Shown piece after piece: positions 1 through 9,303 of a stretch of DNA of 64,000 nucleotides; position 1 is the stretch's first letter; each line of letters starts with the position of its first letter. The position numbers and the translations under genes were made by a program. This stretch comes from Chitinophaga pinensis (lineage in GTDB: Bacteria > Bacteroidota > Bacteroidia > Chitinophagales > CAMDFR01): NCBI GenBank assembly GCA_945860705.1, contig CAMART010000005.1, positions 1 through 64,000 on the forward strand. The letters run 5' to 3'. Below the pieces are notes generated by a model. That model did no database searches. It saw nothing but the letters and a program-made list of their open reading frames with translations, and was not told where the DNA came from.

Positions 1-867
<867 letters not shown>

Positions 868-1033
868 TTAATTATTAGAATTAGCCAAAGGCTAAGAACT
901 GATGATTTAGTTGGATTAACCCCGTAATATCAATCTTATTTTGGTTTAGACCAAAATCTAGAGTGCTATATGCCGTCGTTACAGCTGTACAGAACAATTT
1001 ATTGGGCTGTTATAGATGTACGAACGGTATATT

Positions 1034-1098
1034 ACTATTTTTTTCAATAATGTAATTTATTGAAATACAAATAGTTTAACGAGCAGCATTTATGCTGC
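1034..1098. repeat. Two-hairpin intergenic element, copy 1
   Basis: A long A/T-rich stem (arms starting ACTATTT and ending AAATAGT, 1034-1075) is followed 7 bases later by a perfect hairpin GCAGCATTTATGCTGC (1083-1098) and then TTTTAGGGTTTT. The same architecture, with different but still complementary stem bases, occurs at 47135-47205. It ends directly at the stop codon of the thioredoxin-like gene, so it may also serve as that gene's 3' end structure. Confidence 0.55.
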
Positions 1099-1100
1099 TT

Positions 1101-1598
1101 TTAGGGTTTTACTGCCTCTATCAGTTCTTTTTTTAGTTTTTCTCCAGTCCAATCTTGCACATTCGTAGCCTTGTATACTACCTCTTGCTCTTTATTGATA
1201 AGGTATGAAGTAGGAAATGTGTGGATGCCTATTTCTTGTAAAGAGGTATTTATATGGTAAATTTTCATTGGTAATGCAGTATTATTTTTATAGTTTTTTA
1301 AGATTTCTACTGGTTCATCAGAAATCAAAATCATCTCTATTCCTTCACGTTGAAATGCGCCGTAAAGTATTGCTAATTCTGGCATTTCTTTTTTACAATC
1401 GATACACCAAGTGCCAAAAAAATTGATAAATACAGGTTTTTGTATTTGATTCCAGTCTATAGGATTATTGTCTAAATCTGTAAGTGAGAGATTGGGGAAA
1501 GTGATTTTTGGAGCAATATTGTATTTTTTGTATTGATAAAAAGCAATAAAGATTGAAAGTATAATCAAGATTCCAGTAATGATGTTGTTTTTATTCAT
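1101..1598 (-). CDS. Membrane-anchored TlpA/ResA-like thioredoxin
   Basis: A 165-residue thioredoxin-fold protein, probably held on the outer face of the inner membrane by one N-terminal segment (about residues 6-22) with the redox domain in the periplasm. The active site is W64-C65-I-D-C68, and the cis-proline loop FPTSYL (Pro129) is present, as in TlpA/ResA proteins that reduce or oxidise apocytochromes and other periplasmic thiols. The phrase FFGTWCIDCKKEMPEL is typical of the AhpC/TSA-TlpA group. No cytochrome maturation gene is nearby, so the substrate cannot be told. It lies 80 bases downstream of sodA, separated by a strong terminator, and is probably transcribed separately. Confidence 0.85.
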   Translation of the reverse strand: MNKNNIITGILIILSIFIAFYQYKKYNIAPKITFPNLSLTDLDNNPIDWNQIQKPVFINFFGTWCIDCKKEMPELAILYGAFQREGIEMILISDEPVEILKNYKNNTALPMKIYHINTSLQEIGIHTFPTSYLINKEQEVVYKATNVQDWTGEKLKKELIEAVKP

Positions 1599-1622
1599 TT
1601 GATTTTTTAGCTATTATATAAA

Positions 1623-1655
1623 AAAAGCAGTTACCAAAATTAAGTAACTGCTTTT
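1623..1655. terminator. Rho-independent terminator downstream of sodA
   Basis: Perfect 12-bp stem AAAAGCAGTTAC / GTAACTGCTTTT with a 9-base loop. On the minus strand it is followed by a T-run, placing it as the terminator of sodA. Confidence 0.8.
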
Positions 1656-1678
1656 GTATTATTTATTTGTAAATATAA

Positions 1679-2290
1679 TTATTTTATTGCTTCAGCAAAT
1701 CTTCTGTTTACTTCATCCCAGTTGATTACATTGAAAAATGCATTGATATAGTCCGGTCTTCTATTTTGATAGTGGAGATAATATGCATGTTCCCATACAT
1801 CGATACCCAAAACTGGAGTGCCAGGGCACTCAGCTATATCCATAGTAGGATTGTCTTGGTTTGGAGATGAGCAAACACAAATAGACTTATCTGCTTTCAC
1901 ACAAAGCCAGGCCCAACCAGAACCAAATCTAGTAGTTGCTGCTTTTGCAAATTCTTCTTTGAATTTATCGTATGAGCCAAAAGCTGTATTGATAGCATCA
2001 GCAACAGCACCTGTAGGGTTGCCACCTCCATTTGGCGACATGATAGTCCAAAACAAAGAGTGATTGAAATGACCACCTCCATTGTTTCTCACAGCTGGTG
2101 ATAGTTTAGAGATATTTTTCATCAGTTCATCTATGCTTTTGCCTTCCCATTCAGTACCAGCGATAGCTGCATTGAGGTTAGTCACATATGCATTGTGATG
2201 TTTTGAATGGTGGATTTCCATAGTGCGAGCATCTACATGAGGCTCTAGAGCAGTATACTCATAAGGTAATTTTGGTAATTCGAATGCCAT
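1679..2290 (-). CDS. sodA: Superoxide dismutase, Mn (or cambialistic) type
   Basis: Dismutates superoxide to oxygen and hydrogen peroxide in the cytosol. The 203-residue length is normal. The metal ligands are visible: His27 (MEIHHSKHH), His77 ([11 protein letters not shown]), Asp164 and His168 (DVWEHAYY). Gln145 in the NQDNP loop and the [11 protein letters not shown] form are those of Mn-preferring enzymes; Fe enzymes have Gln near position 70 instead. Metal choice cannot be settled from sequence alone because many Bacteroidota SODs are cambialistic. Monocistronic: its own terminator lies at 1623-1655. Confidence 0.96.
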   Translation of the reverse strand: MAFELPKLPYEYTALEPHVDARTMEIHHSKHHNAYVTNLNAAIAGTEWEGKSIDELMKNISKLSPAVRNNGGGHFNHSLFWTIMSPNGGGNPTGAVADAINTAFGSYDKFKEEFAKAATTRFGSGWAWLCVKADKSICVCSSPNQDNPTMDIAECPGTPVLGIDVWEHAYYLHYQNRRPDYINAFFNVINWDEVNRRFAEAIK

Positions 2291-2378
2291 ATTTTTTTAG
2301 TTTTTAGATTTATTAATATTGTGCGAAGTTAGGATATATTCATAACAAGATATTAGATATTTTAGTTCTATTATATAA

Positions 2379-3152
2379 TTACTCATCCCCCAAAAAAGGC
2401 AAGTTCTTCCTGATATCGTAGAGTTTTTCATAGTCATATAAAGCATAATTTATTTTTTCTTCATGGGCTGTTTGATAGAGTATTTCGCCTAGTGCATCAC
2501 AACTCATGCTATCGCCACTATGATAGATATCATTGCCATCTGTGCCTATTCTATTTACGCCTATTATGTAGGCTTGATTTTCTATAGCTCTAGCTTGAAG
2601 CAAGGTTTTCCATGCTGTATTTCTACGTTCTGGCCAGTTGGCAGGTATGATGAGTATGTCGTAGTCGTATATATTTTCTACTACTTTATTTCTAAGCCAA
2701 ATAGGGAAACGCAAATCATAACAAATTGCGGGGCGAATTTTCCAGCCTTTATATTCTATAGTTATATTATTTTCGCCTGCAGTATAGTGCTCATGCTCTT
2801 TGCCTAAGGAAAACAAATGTTTTTTATCATAATGTTTTATTTCGCCATCTGCTTGTACCCATACAAATCTATTGTAAAATTGATTTTGTTCTTTTAATAT
2901 TAGACTTCCACAAATCACAAGATTATATTTTTGTGCCATCACAGAAAGCCACATCATTGTGTCTCCACTCATGCGTTCGGCAAATTTTTCAGGCTTCATA
3001 CTAAATCCTGTTGTGAACATTTCTGGCAATACAACAATATCAGTGTCTTTTTCTATTTGCTCAAAATATTGAGTAAACATATTTACATTTTTTAATTTGT
3101 CTTCCCAATGAAGATTTGTCTGTATACTCGCTATTTTTAATATTTTTTTCAT
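2379..3152 (-). CDS. Omega-amidase, nitrilase superfamily (YafV/Nit2-like)
   Basis: A 257-residue carbon-nitrogen hydrolase. The catalytic triad is clear: Glu44 (PEMFTTGFS), Lys111 (DKKHLFSLG) and Cys144 (ICYDLRFP). The LFSLGKEHEHY phrase and overall length match the YafV/MtnU omega-amidases, which hydrolyse 2-oxoglutaramate or 2-oxosuccinamate. The gene lies immediately downstream of an aminotransferase of the methionine/glutamine/kynurenine type, the classical partner that makes the omega-amide substrate. Together they would form a glutamine transaminase/omega-amidase pair, as used in methionine salvage. Specificity is inferred from family and neighbour. Confidence 0.88.
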   Translation of the reverse strand: MKKILKIASIQTNLHWEDKLKNVNMFTQYFEQIEKDTDIVVLPEMFTTGFSMKPEKFAERMSGDTMMWLSVMAQKYNLVICGSLILKEQNQFYNRFVWVQADGEIKHYDKKHLFSLGKEHEHYTAGENNITIEYKGWKIRPAICYDLRFPIWLRNKVVENIYDYDILIIPANWPERRNTAWKTLLQARAIENQAYIIGVNRIGTDGNDIYHSGDSMSCDALGEILYQTAHEEKINYALYDYEKLYDIRKNLPFLGDE

Positions 3153-3154
3153 CC

Positions 3155-3308
3155 TATAAATCCAGTTAAAAGTTTCAAGTTAAAAGTTCAAAGTAACATA
3201 CCTGCTTGATAGAAGTTATGTTTAATTTTATTAGTTTAATGCCTGCCTGACGGCAGTCAGGTAATAAATTATTCAAAATTCAATAATTCAAATTTTTGTA
3301 TCTAGCAT
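3155..3308. repeat. Spacer of short degenerate repeats and one GC-rich hairpin
   Basis: The spacer between the omega-amidase and aminotransferase genes is made of low-complexity repeats of the kinds AAAAGTTTCAAGTTAAAAG and TATCTAGCATCTAGATTT, also seen at 18283-18362 and 20800-20900. It contains an imperfect hairpin at 3241-3261 (CCTGCCTG loop ACGG CAGTCAGG), a form often scattered between Bacteroidota genes. Confidence 0.5.
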
Positions 3309-4457
3309 CTAGATTTCATTTATTATCTCTATCCCTTTATCCAGTAAGTCATCTGTTTTGGCAAAACAAAAACGCAATACTTTATTATCAGTATTTTTAT
3401 TGTAGAAAGCAGAAAGCGGAATCGATGCAATCTTTTTTTCTATAGTTAATCGTTTTGCAAAATCTAAATCTTTCTCATCACTGATATTTTTATAGCTTAA
3501 TAATTGAAAATACGAACCTTCACAAGGCAAAATTTCAAATCTTGAATTTTTTATTCCTTTGATAAAATAATCTCTTTTCTCTTGATAAAATTTTGATAGT
3601 GTATTGTAGTCATCTGACTCATTCATATATTGCGCTATAGCATATTGTATGGGAGTATTTACAGCAAATACAGTGAATTGATGTGCTTTTCTAAATTCGT
3701 TTGTGAGTTTTGGAGGTGCAATAGTATATCCAATTTTCCAGCCAGTGACATGGTAACTTTTCCCAAACGAAAAACAAACAAAACTTCTTTCTCTTAGGTT
3801 TTTATGCATCAAAATACTTACATGAGTTTTTTTGTCAAATACTAAATGTTCGTATACTTCATCACTCAATATGAGTATGTCTGTTCCTTGTGTCAGTTTA
3901 TCAAGCATTTCTAAATCCTGCTTCTTCAAAATCTTTGTAGCTGGATTATTTGGGTTGTTGATGATAATCATTTTTGTTTTAGAATTAATCACTCTTGCCA
4001 CATGCGTCCAATTGATTTCATACTCGGGAAATTCTAATTCTATATATTTTGGGATACCACCAGCTAAAAGTATTGCAGGTGCATAACAGTCATACGCTGG
4101 CTCAAAAATAATCACTTCATCACCTTCTCGTATAGTAGTATTGATAGCAGAAAAAATAGCTTGTGTTCCTCCTGCAGTGATAGTGATTTCATCGTTTGGA
4201 TTTAATTCTATATTATACAGTTTTTTAGCCTTATCTGCTAAGGCTTTTCTTAGTTCATACACACCAGGCATGGGTGCATATTGATTCATGTCTTTTTGTA
4301 TATATTCATTTACTAGATTTTTCAATCGCTCACTACAGCTATAGTTGGGAAATCCCTGAGATAGATTGATAGCATTGTGTTCGTTAGCTAAGGCACTCAT
4401 TACAGAAAAAATAGTTGTGCCTACTTGAGGGAGTTTAGATTTTAACTGAATCATCAA
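3309..4457 (-). CDS. PLP aminotransferase, methionine/glutamine/kynurenine type (YbdL-like)
   Basis: A 382-residue fold-type I class I/II aminotransferase, transferring the amino group from methionine, glutamine or aromatic amino acids to 2-oxo acids. Visible features are the LSQGFPNY substrate loop, the NNPNNPATK motif, Asp199 (SDEVYEH, contacts the PLP ring nitrogen), the PLP-binding Lys233 (SFGKSYHVTGWKIGY) and the C-terminal RFCFAK with the carboxylate-binding Arg. This pattern matches YbdL and MtnE. The downstream omega-amidase supports use of glutamine or methionine. The start could be Met1 or Met2; both are adjacent. Confidence 0.9.
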   Translation of the reverse strand: MMIQLKSKLPQVGTTIFSVMSALANEHNAINLSQGFPNYSCSERLKNLVNEYIQKDMNQYAPMPGVYELRKALADKAKKLYNIELNPNDEITITAGGTQAIFSAINTTIREGDEVIIFEPAYDCYAPAILLAGGIPKYIELEFPEYEINWTHVARVINSKTKMIIINNPNNPATKILKKQDLEMLDKLTQGTDILILSDEVYEHLVFDKKTHVSILMHKNLRERSFVCFSFGKSYHVTGWKIGYTIAPPKLTNEFRKAHQFTVFAVNTPIQYAIAQYMNESDDYNTLSKFYQEKRDYFIKGIKNSRFEILPCEGSYFQLLSYKNISDEKDLDFAKRLTIEKKIASIPLSAFYNKNTDNKVLRFCFAKTDDLLDKGIEIINEI

Positions 4458-4502
4458 TTTGGTAGTTTTAAAAATTCAATTACAAGATACTAATTATTCT
4501 AT

Positions 4503-5507
4503 TTATGAAAAAGTGTTATAGCTTTTATTTGCAACTTTTGAAGCTAAAAAAAGTTTAGAGGTTTCTTCTATACTTTTTTCAATAGGAATAAATTCATGTA
4601 CGATAGTTTTTTTAATTTTCTCATTACTATATGCAGTTTTTAGATTTCCTAATATTAAAGTTTCTTTTGTTACCATTCGTTCTCTTCGACTAAAAATAAC
4701 TTGTAGTTTATCTACCACTATAGCTATGTATCCAAGTGTTTTACTTACTTTCATAGTGGGCACTTTTTTATTTAGTGATATAGCAATGGTAGAAAAGAAT
4801 TTTTTGAAATTTATATTTTCTGTACTGAGTATAAATTTATCATTCTTTATATCACTATTCATGAGTTTAATCATGCAGGTTACTACATCTCTTACATCAA
4901 TAAAACCTACAGAGCCATCCGTATAAAAAGGAAATCCATTGTTTACATTTTCAAAAAAATTTCCACTACCTTCTGTCCAGTGTCCAGCACCTATTATGGT
5001 ACTAGGATTTACAATGATAGTTTCAATGCCTTCTGCCATTGCTCTGTATGCTTCACGCTCTGCCATAAATTTACTTTTACCATAATGAGAAGGGTAGGGA
5101 TTATTACTCCATTCACTATTTTCATCTATTAGCTCATTTTCTTTTGGCACAGGTAGTGCGGCTACACTACTCACATGTATCATTTTTTTTATTTTGTATG
5201 ATAATGCTACGTTTACTATATTGGCTGTGCCTTCAGCATTGACTTTGTACATAGAGGCTCTTGTGTTTTCCTCAAAGCCTATTTTAGCAGCACAATGATA
5301 TACTTTAGTAGCTTCTTTCATAGCTATTTCAAGAGAAGGAATATCTAGGATATCGGCATCGTACCATATGATTTTATCTACATAATTTTCTAGTAAGTCC
5401 ATACGAGTATGACTTCTTTTTATACCTATCACTTGCTCACCATTATCTATGAGTTGCTTTGCAAGATAGGAACCTAAAAATCCTGATATACCAGTAATGA
5501 AATTCAT
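4503..5507 (-). CDS. Extended short-chain dehydrogenase/epimerase family protein
   Basis: A 334-residue NAD(P)-dependent sugar-epimerase-like protein of the extended SDR superfamily. The Rossmann motif TGISGFLG lies at residues 5-12, the catalytic Ser at 113-114 (HVSSVAA), and the Tyr142-x3-Lys146 pair in HYGKSK. The C-terminal half is variable, as expected for a substrate domain. The closest recognisable subgroup is the dihydroflavonol-4-reductase/3-beta-hydroxysteroid dehydrogenase-like branch common in Bacteroidota, whose substrates are mostly unknown. It lies 23 bases downstream of a methyltransferase gene and 45 bases upstream of the aminotransferase, suggesting a short leftward operon. 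Confidence 0.82.
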   Translation of the reverse strand: MNFITGISGFLGSYLAKQLIDNGEQVIGIKRSHTRMDLLENYVDKIIWYDADILDIPSLEIAMKEATKVYHCAAKIGFEENTRASMYKVNAEGTANIVNVALSYKIKKMIHVSSVAALPVPKENELIDENSEWSNNPYPSHYGKSKFMAEREAYRAMAEGIETIIVNPSTIIGAGHWTEGSGNFFENVNNGFPFYTDGSVGFIDVRDVVTCMIKLMNSDIKNDKFILSTENINFKKFFSTIAISLNKKVPTMKVSKTLGYIAIVVDKLQVIFSRRERMVTKETLILGNLKTAYSNEKIKKTIVHEFIPIEKSIEETSKLFLASKVANKSYNTFS

Positions 5508-5530
5508 ACTATAAAATTTGAAACGCTAAT

Positions 5531-6151
5531 CTACTTTCTTTTAAGCACAGATACTTGAAAATTTTGTATAGTATCAAAAGGTGTTTGATGTTCTATATAT
5601 TCTTGATGTAGTATATCAAAGTTTTCACCAAATGTTTTTTCTATGTCTTCATGGTTGTATTGCTTTATTTCCAGGCCGCTACATTTTAGTGGTCCATTTT
5701 TTGAAAATGTAGAAAGAATAAAATAACCATGATGTGTAATATTATTCGATACTATTTCTTTATAATGATTTATTTCATTGTCTTCTGTAAGAAAATGAAA
5801 TACCGCTCTATCATGCCAAAGATAATATTTTTCTGAAGGCTCGAAAGTGCTTATATCTGCTACTATCCAATTTATATTTGGTGTTAAATGACTAAAAGTA
5901 ATTTTGTTTTTTTCAATAGATTTTTGAGAAATATCTAATCCAGATAAATGGTGATATCCTTTTTGATGTAGGTTTTCAAGAAGTTTACTTTCGCCACATC
6001 CTATATCTATTATATTGGCATCTTTGGGTATAGATAAGTCACTTATTAATTTTACAAAATAAGTTGGCGTATCTATATACCAACTTACTTCTTCAAATTT
6101 TTTAGTATTATATACATTTTCCCAATGCGCATTTTTTGATATTCTTTCCAT
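5531..6151 (-). CDS. Class I SAM-dependent methyltransferase
   Basis: A 206-residue protein with the SAM-binding motif I at IIDIGCGES (residues 47-55) and the acidic motif II loop LDIS shortly after. The overall form (WENVYNTK..., ...VSWYIDTP) resembles the small cytosolic methyltransferases related to thiopurine/tellurite methyltransferases and eukaryotic METTL12-like proteins. The sequence does not show the substrate. Its start is only 2 bases after the stop of yaaA, so the two are very likely cotranscribed. Confidence 0.8.
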   Translation of the reverse strand: MERISKNAHWENVYNTKKFEEVSWYIDTPTYFVKLISDLSIPKDANIIDIGCGESKLLENLHQKGYHHLSGLDISQKSIEKNKITFSHLTPNINWIVADISTFEPSEKYYLWHDRAVFHFLTEDNEINHYKEIVSNNITHHGYFILSTFSKNGPLKCSGLEIKQYNHEDIEKTFGENFDILHQEYIEHQTPFDTIQNFQVSVLKRK

Positions 6152-6153
6152 AT

Positions 6154-6930
6154 TTATTCGCTTTTATCTCTTGTAAAAATCCATTTGTTTTCAGTTGACA
6201 ATTTTGGATTAAATATATATCCATGCATATCAAAGTTTTTTAAATCGTTACTTTTTTCTATTTTGTTTTTGATCATAAATTGTGACATGTATCCTCGAGC
6301 TTTCTTTGCAAAGAAACCAATCATTTTGTACTCGCTACCTTTCTTATCTTTAAACTCACAATGGATTGTAGGGAATTTTAGTTCTTTAGCTTTTACTACT
6401 TTAAAGTATTCTTCAGAAGCAAGATTAATTAAAGTTTTCTCTTTATGTGAAGATAAAGATTCTTCTATGTGGTTTTTCACAGTATTATCCCAAAATTGGT
6501 ATAGTGATTTACTCTTTCCTATGGAAATGGAAGTGCCCATTTCTAAACGATAGGGTTGTATCAGGTCAAGAGGTTTTAAGCAGCCATGCAGTCCAGATAG
6601 TATGAGTAAATGTTCTTGAGCAAAAGCAAAATCTTTTTCTTTAAATGTTTCTGCTTCCAATCCTAAATAGACATCTCCTTTGAATGCAAGAATAGACTGC
6701 TTAGCATTTTTTATATCAAATTCTTTATGCCAACTATGATATCTTTCTACATTTAGAGTAGCCAGTTTTTCGCTCAAATCCATTAATGTAGCTACTTTCT
6801 TTGAACTTAGTTTAGCAAGTTTGTCAATGATTATTTCAGATTTATCTAGCTGTGTAGGTATTGTATATTTTTTAGCTATTGACTTAGTTTCAAAATCAAG
6901 AGTCTTTGCGGGAGAAATTACAGCAATCAT
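6154..6930 (-). CDS. yaaA: YaaA/DUF328 peroxide-stress protein
   Basis: A 258-residue member of the YaaA family (UPF0246). In Escherichia coli YaaA lowers free intracellular iron during peroxide stress and so limits Fenton damage; the fold has been linked to DNA binding. The N-terminus MIAVISPAKTLDFE is the family signature, which fixes the start at 6930 rather than at an upstream in-frame ATG at 6957. Other landmarks are the ILSGLHGCLKPLDLIQPYRLEM and GFFAKKARGYM segments (positions about 105 and 215). The family's usual length is 255-260. It begins the probable yaaA-methyltransferase-SDR operon. Confidence 0.92.
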   Translation of the reverse strand: MIAVISPAKTLDFETKSIAKKYTIPTQLDKSEIIIDKLAKLSSKKVATLMDLSEKLATLNVERYHSWHKEFDIKNAKQSILAFKGDVYLGLEAETFKEKDFAFAQEHLLILSGLHGCLKPLDLIQPYRLEMGTSISIGKSKSLYQFWDNTVKNHIEESLSSHKEKTLINLASEEYFKVVKAKELKFPTIHCEFKDKKGSEYKMIGFFAKKARGYMSQFMIKNKIEKSNDLKNFDMHGYIFNPKLSTENKWIFTRDKSE

Positions 6931-6993
6931 ATTAGTTCGTTTTGCATTTGATAACAAAACTACTAAAGAATAAGTTTAAGTGTGAAAATACAT

Positions 6994-7572
6994 TTATGAT
7001 GTAGTAAATCTTCGACACGAGCACATAGTAGCTGTCCCAGATATGCCTACTAACCCAACTCCAAAACCTATGGCTAGTGCAATAGCATTTATTCTTACCT
7101 CTGTTGTAGGAGTCATTTCACCTAGTCTTGCAGTCTGAGAGCTTATATGATGCGTATTTCTAATGTTTGTAGTATCTGACCATATAAGTAAACTACCACT
7201 CAGTCCTGCCCCAATTTCTCCGCCTAGTGCGAAAATTGTAAGATAATCATTTAAATTAGTCCAATTTAAAGGTTCTGCACCAATTGAATATAAATTACTT
7301 AAATATAAATCTTGACTTCCTACAGCATTAATCATACTTCTTACAGTGGGCATAAAAAAATCCATAATAAAAGAAATAATTCTTCCAGCTGGTATACCTC
7401 TAAGACCTGCTCCTGCGCCACCACCTATACCATTGTATGATGCCGAATAGTTAGACCCACGACCATCTGTCAACTCAAAATTGAATCTACCACCACCACC
7501 TACTACTCCTGGTCCAACATATACCGCAGTACTTTGAGTACTAGTCAATCTCCAATCTGTTAATCCAGCCAT
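6994..7572 (-). CDS. Gly-rich orphan protein of unknown function
   Basis: I do not recognise this 192-residue protein. It has no signal peptide. It carries several glycine-rich hydrophobic stretches: VGPGVVGGGGRFNF near residue 18, GIGGGAGAGLRGIP near 48, ALGGEIGAGLSGSLLIW near 115 and IALAIGFGVGLVGISGT near 160. It ends in a CSC motif (TMCSCRRFTTS). Alternation of small and hydrophobic residues suggests a membrane-inserting or beta-stacking protein. The gene stands alone between yaaA and a histidine kinase, with spacers of about 60-80 bases on both sides. Third-position base use looks like its neighbours, so it appears to be a real gene. Confidence 0.65.
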   Translation of the reverse strand: MAGLTDWRLTSTQSTAVYVGPGVVGGGGRFNFELTDGRGSNYSASYNGIGGGAGAGLRGIPAGRIISFIMDFFMPTVRSMINAVGSQDLYLSNLYSIGAEPLNWTNLNDYLTIFALGGEIGAGLSGSLLIWSDTTNIRNTHHISSQTARLGEMTPTTEVRINAIALAIGFGVGLVGISGTATMCSCRRFTTS

Positions 7573-7652
7573 ATTTTTTTTTATTATGAAGCAATATTAT
7601 GAAATTAGTATTTAGCTATTACTCGGAAAATAGTTAAATTGTGATAGTTATT

Positions 7653-9248
7653 CTATTTGTTTAATACAATTGAAAACTTAGATCCAGTATCTATTTTACT
7701 TTCAATTTTTATTTCACCATTCAATTTATTGATGATTTTTTGAGAGATAGTAAGTCCAAGTCCTGTTCCTGAATATTCAGTTTTATTGAGTCTCGCAAAT
7801 GCTACAAATATTTTATCTAAATATTTTTCATCTATACCTATACCATTATCTACTACAGATATTATTGTGTTTTTCTCGCTGTTTTCTATACTGATTTTAA
7901 TAGTCGGAGTTTCAGATTTATTATATTTTAGTCCATTTAGAATAATATTTTGTAGCACCAACTCAAGCATTTGTTTATCTGCAGTAATCTCAATATCGTC
8001 ATCAATCAAAATTAAACTATTACGTTCTTCTAGATATAGTTGCAGTTTATTTTTAATATTATTTACTAGTACACTGATAGCTACATTTTCATATTTGAGT
8101 TTATGGTCGTGTAGCTTTGTATACGAAAATAAATTTGATACTAACTCGTGCATGTTTTCCGCAGCTTTGAGTGTAGTATCTATATATTCTTTGATATGTT
8201 CGTTACTGTCAGCTATTTTTTTCTGTAGCATTTTTTGATATATGATTATCATCCTCAGTGGCTCTTTCATATCATGTGCAGCAATGAATGAAAAAGTCAT
8301 CAAATCTTGATTTCTTGCTTCAAGTTCGTTGGTTCTATCATTGAGCAGATTTTGATTTTCTATACGTCTTGTTACTTTTCTTGAATTGAGCAATACTTGC
8401 TTTTCATCTACAAGTTTTATTTTAAATTCATACCAATCATATGAATTGTCTTTATTTAATAAATAGAATAAATATGCATTCTTTTCTATAGTTTTATTTT
8501 GCAAATCATTATTATACCTCTCTATTTCAGAGTAACTTATTTTATTGATTATTTTCAATACATTTTTACCAATCAAATCAGTTTGTTCATATCCGGCTTG
8601 TTCTTTTATAGAAGGACTTACATATAATATAGTTCCTTTGTAATCCTGAATACTTACTATATCTGAAGAGTTTTCTGCTAGTAATTTATACTTGGCATCT
8701 CGTTCTTCATTTTCTTTTCTTCTGCTATTGTTAATAGAAGATATAATAAATATTAATATGTAAACTGTAAGTGCGGTAATATAATAATCGCTATAATCAG
8801 AACTATTAGCATGTGTTGATACAATCAAAAGTAAAATAAAGACAGTAAAATTGATTAATTGAAATGATAGAAATCTTCTATAGCTTATGAAGTATAAACT
8901 AATCACTAAGTAATATACTAAGTATTGATAAGCAAATCTATCTTCAAATGAAGAAAGATAAGTTAGTATTATATTTACAAAATTGATTACATATGCTCCA
9001 GTAAACGCAAGAGTATTTATATTTTTCTGATTATTTTTTACGAAAAAAGAAATGATAAAAATTACAAGAAATATGAATGACTCACATATATTTATGTTTC
9101 TAAGTACATGAGAATCATTTCCTCTTATATGATGTTCAAATGTGCTGAATATTAAAAAATTAACTACTGCAGCTAGTATGATGATTCTAAAAGCTCGGAT
9201 GTCTTGCTTCTCTTTAGGGAATAAATATTCGTAAGCTCTTTTAAACAT
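7653..9248 (-). CDS. Membrane PAS-domain sensor histidine kinase
   Basis: A 531-residue sensor kinase. Residues about 20-172 form five to six hydrophobic segments with almost no periplasmic loops, suggesting sensing in or at the membrane. A PAS domain follows (about 185-295, with ENSSDIVSI and YVSPSIKEQAGY). The HisKA helix carries the phospho-acceptor His325 (FIAAHDMKEPL), and the ATPase domain shows the N box (QNIILNGLKYNKSE), the G1 box (VVDNGIGIDEKY) and the G2 box (GTGLGLTI). No receiver domain or regulator gene is attached, so the partner is unknown. A second, related kinase lies at 29418-30926. Confidence 0.9.
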   Translation of the reverse strand: MFKRAYEYLFPKEKQDIRAFRIIILAAVVNFLIFSTFEHHIRGNDSHVLRNINICESFIFLVIFIISFFVKNNQKNINTLAFTGAYVINFVNIILTYLSSFEDRFAYQYLVYYLVISLYFISYRRFLSFQLINFTVFILLLIVSTHANSSDYSDYYITALTVYILIFIISSINNSRRKENEERDAKYKLLAENSSDIVSIQDYKGTILYVSPSIKEQAGYEQTDLIGKNVLKIINKISYSEIERYNNDLQNKTIEKNAYLFYLLNKDNSYDWYEFKIKLVDEKQVLLNSRKVTRRIENQNLLNDRTNELEARNQDLMTFSFIAAHDMKEPLRMIIIYQKMLQKKIADSNEHIKEYIDTTLKAAENMHELVSNLFSYTKLHDHKLKYENVAISVLVNNIKNKLQLYLEERNSLILIDDDIEITADKQMLELVLQNIILNGLKYNKSETPTIKISIENSEKNTIISVVDNGIGIDEKYLDKIFVAFARLNKTEYSGTGLGLTISQKIINKLNGEIKIESKIDTGSKFSIVLNK

Positions 9249-9303
9249 ATATATAAAAGTAACAACTATATTGTTAAATCAAAATATATTTTAATATTGC
9301 CTA

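Noticed and set aside
3241-3261. Terminator at the GCCTGCCTGACGGCAGTCAGG hairpin
   Set aside because: There is no T-run after the stem on either strand, and it fits a dispersed repeat better.
6931-6957. Longer N-terminus of YaaA from 6957
   Set aside because: Family members start at the MIAVISPAKTLDF equivalent; the additional nine residues have no match.
6994-7572. Interpreting the Gly-rich orphan as a T6SS or pore-forming toxin
   Set aside because: Only compositional similarity; no motif supports either.
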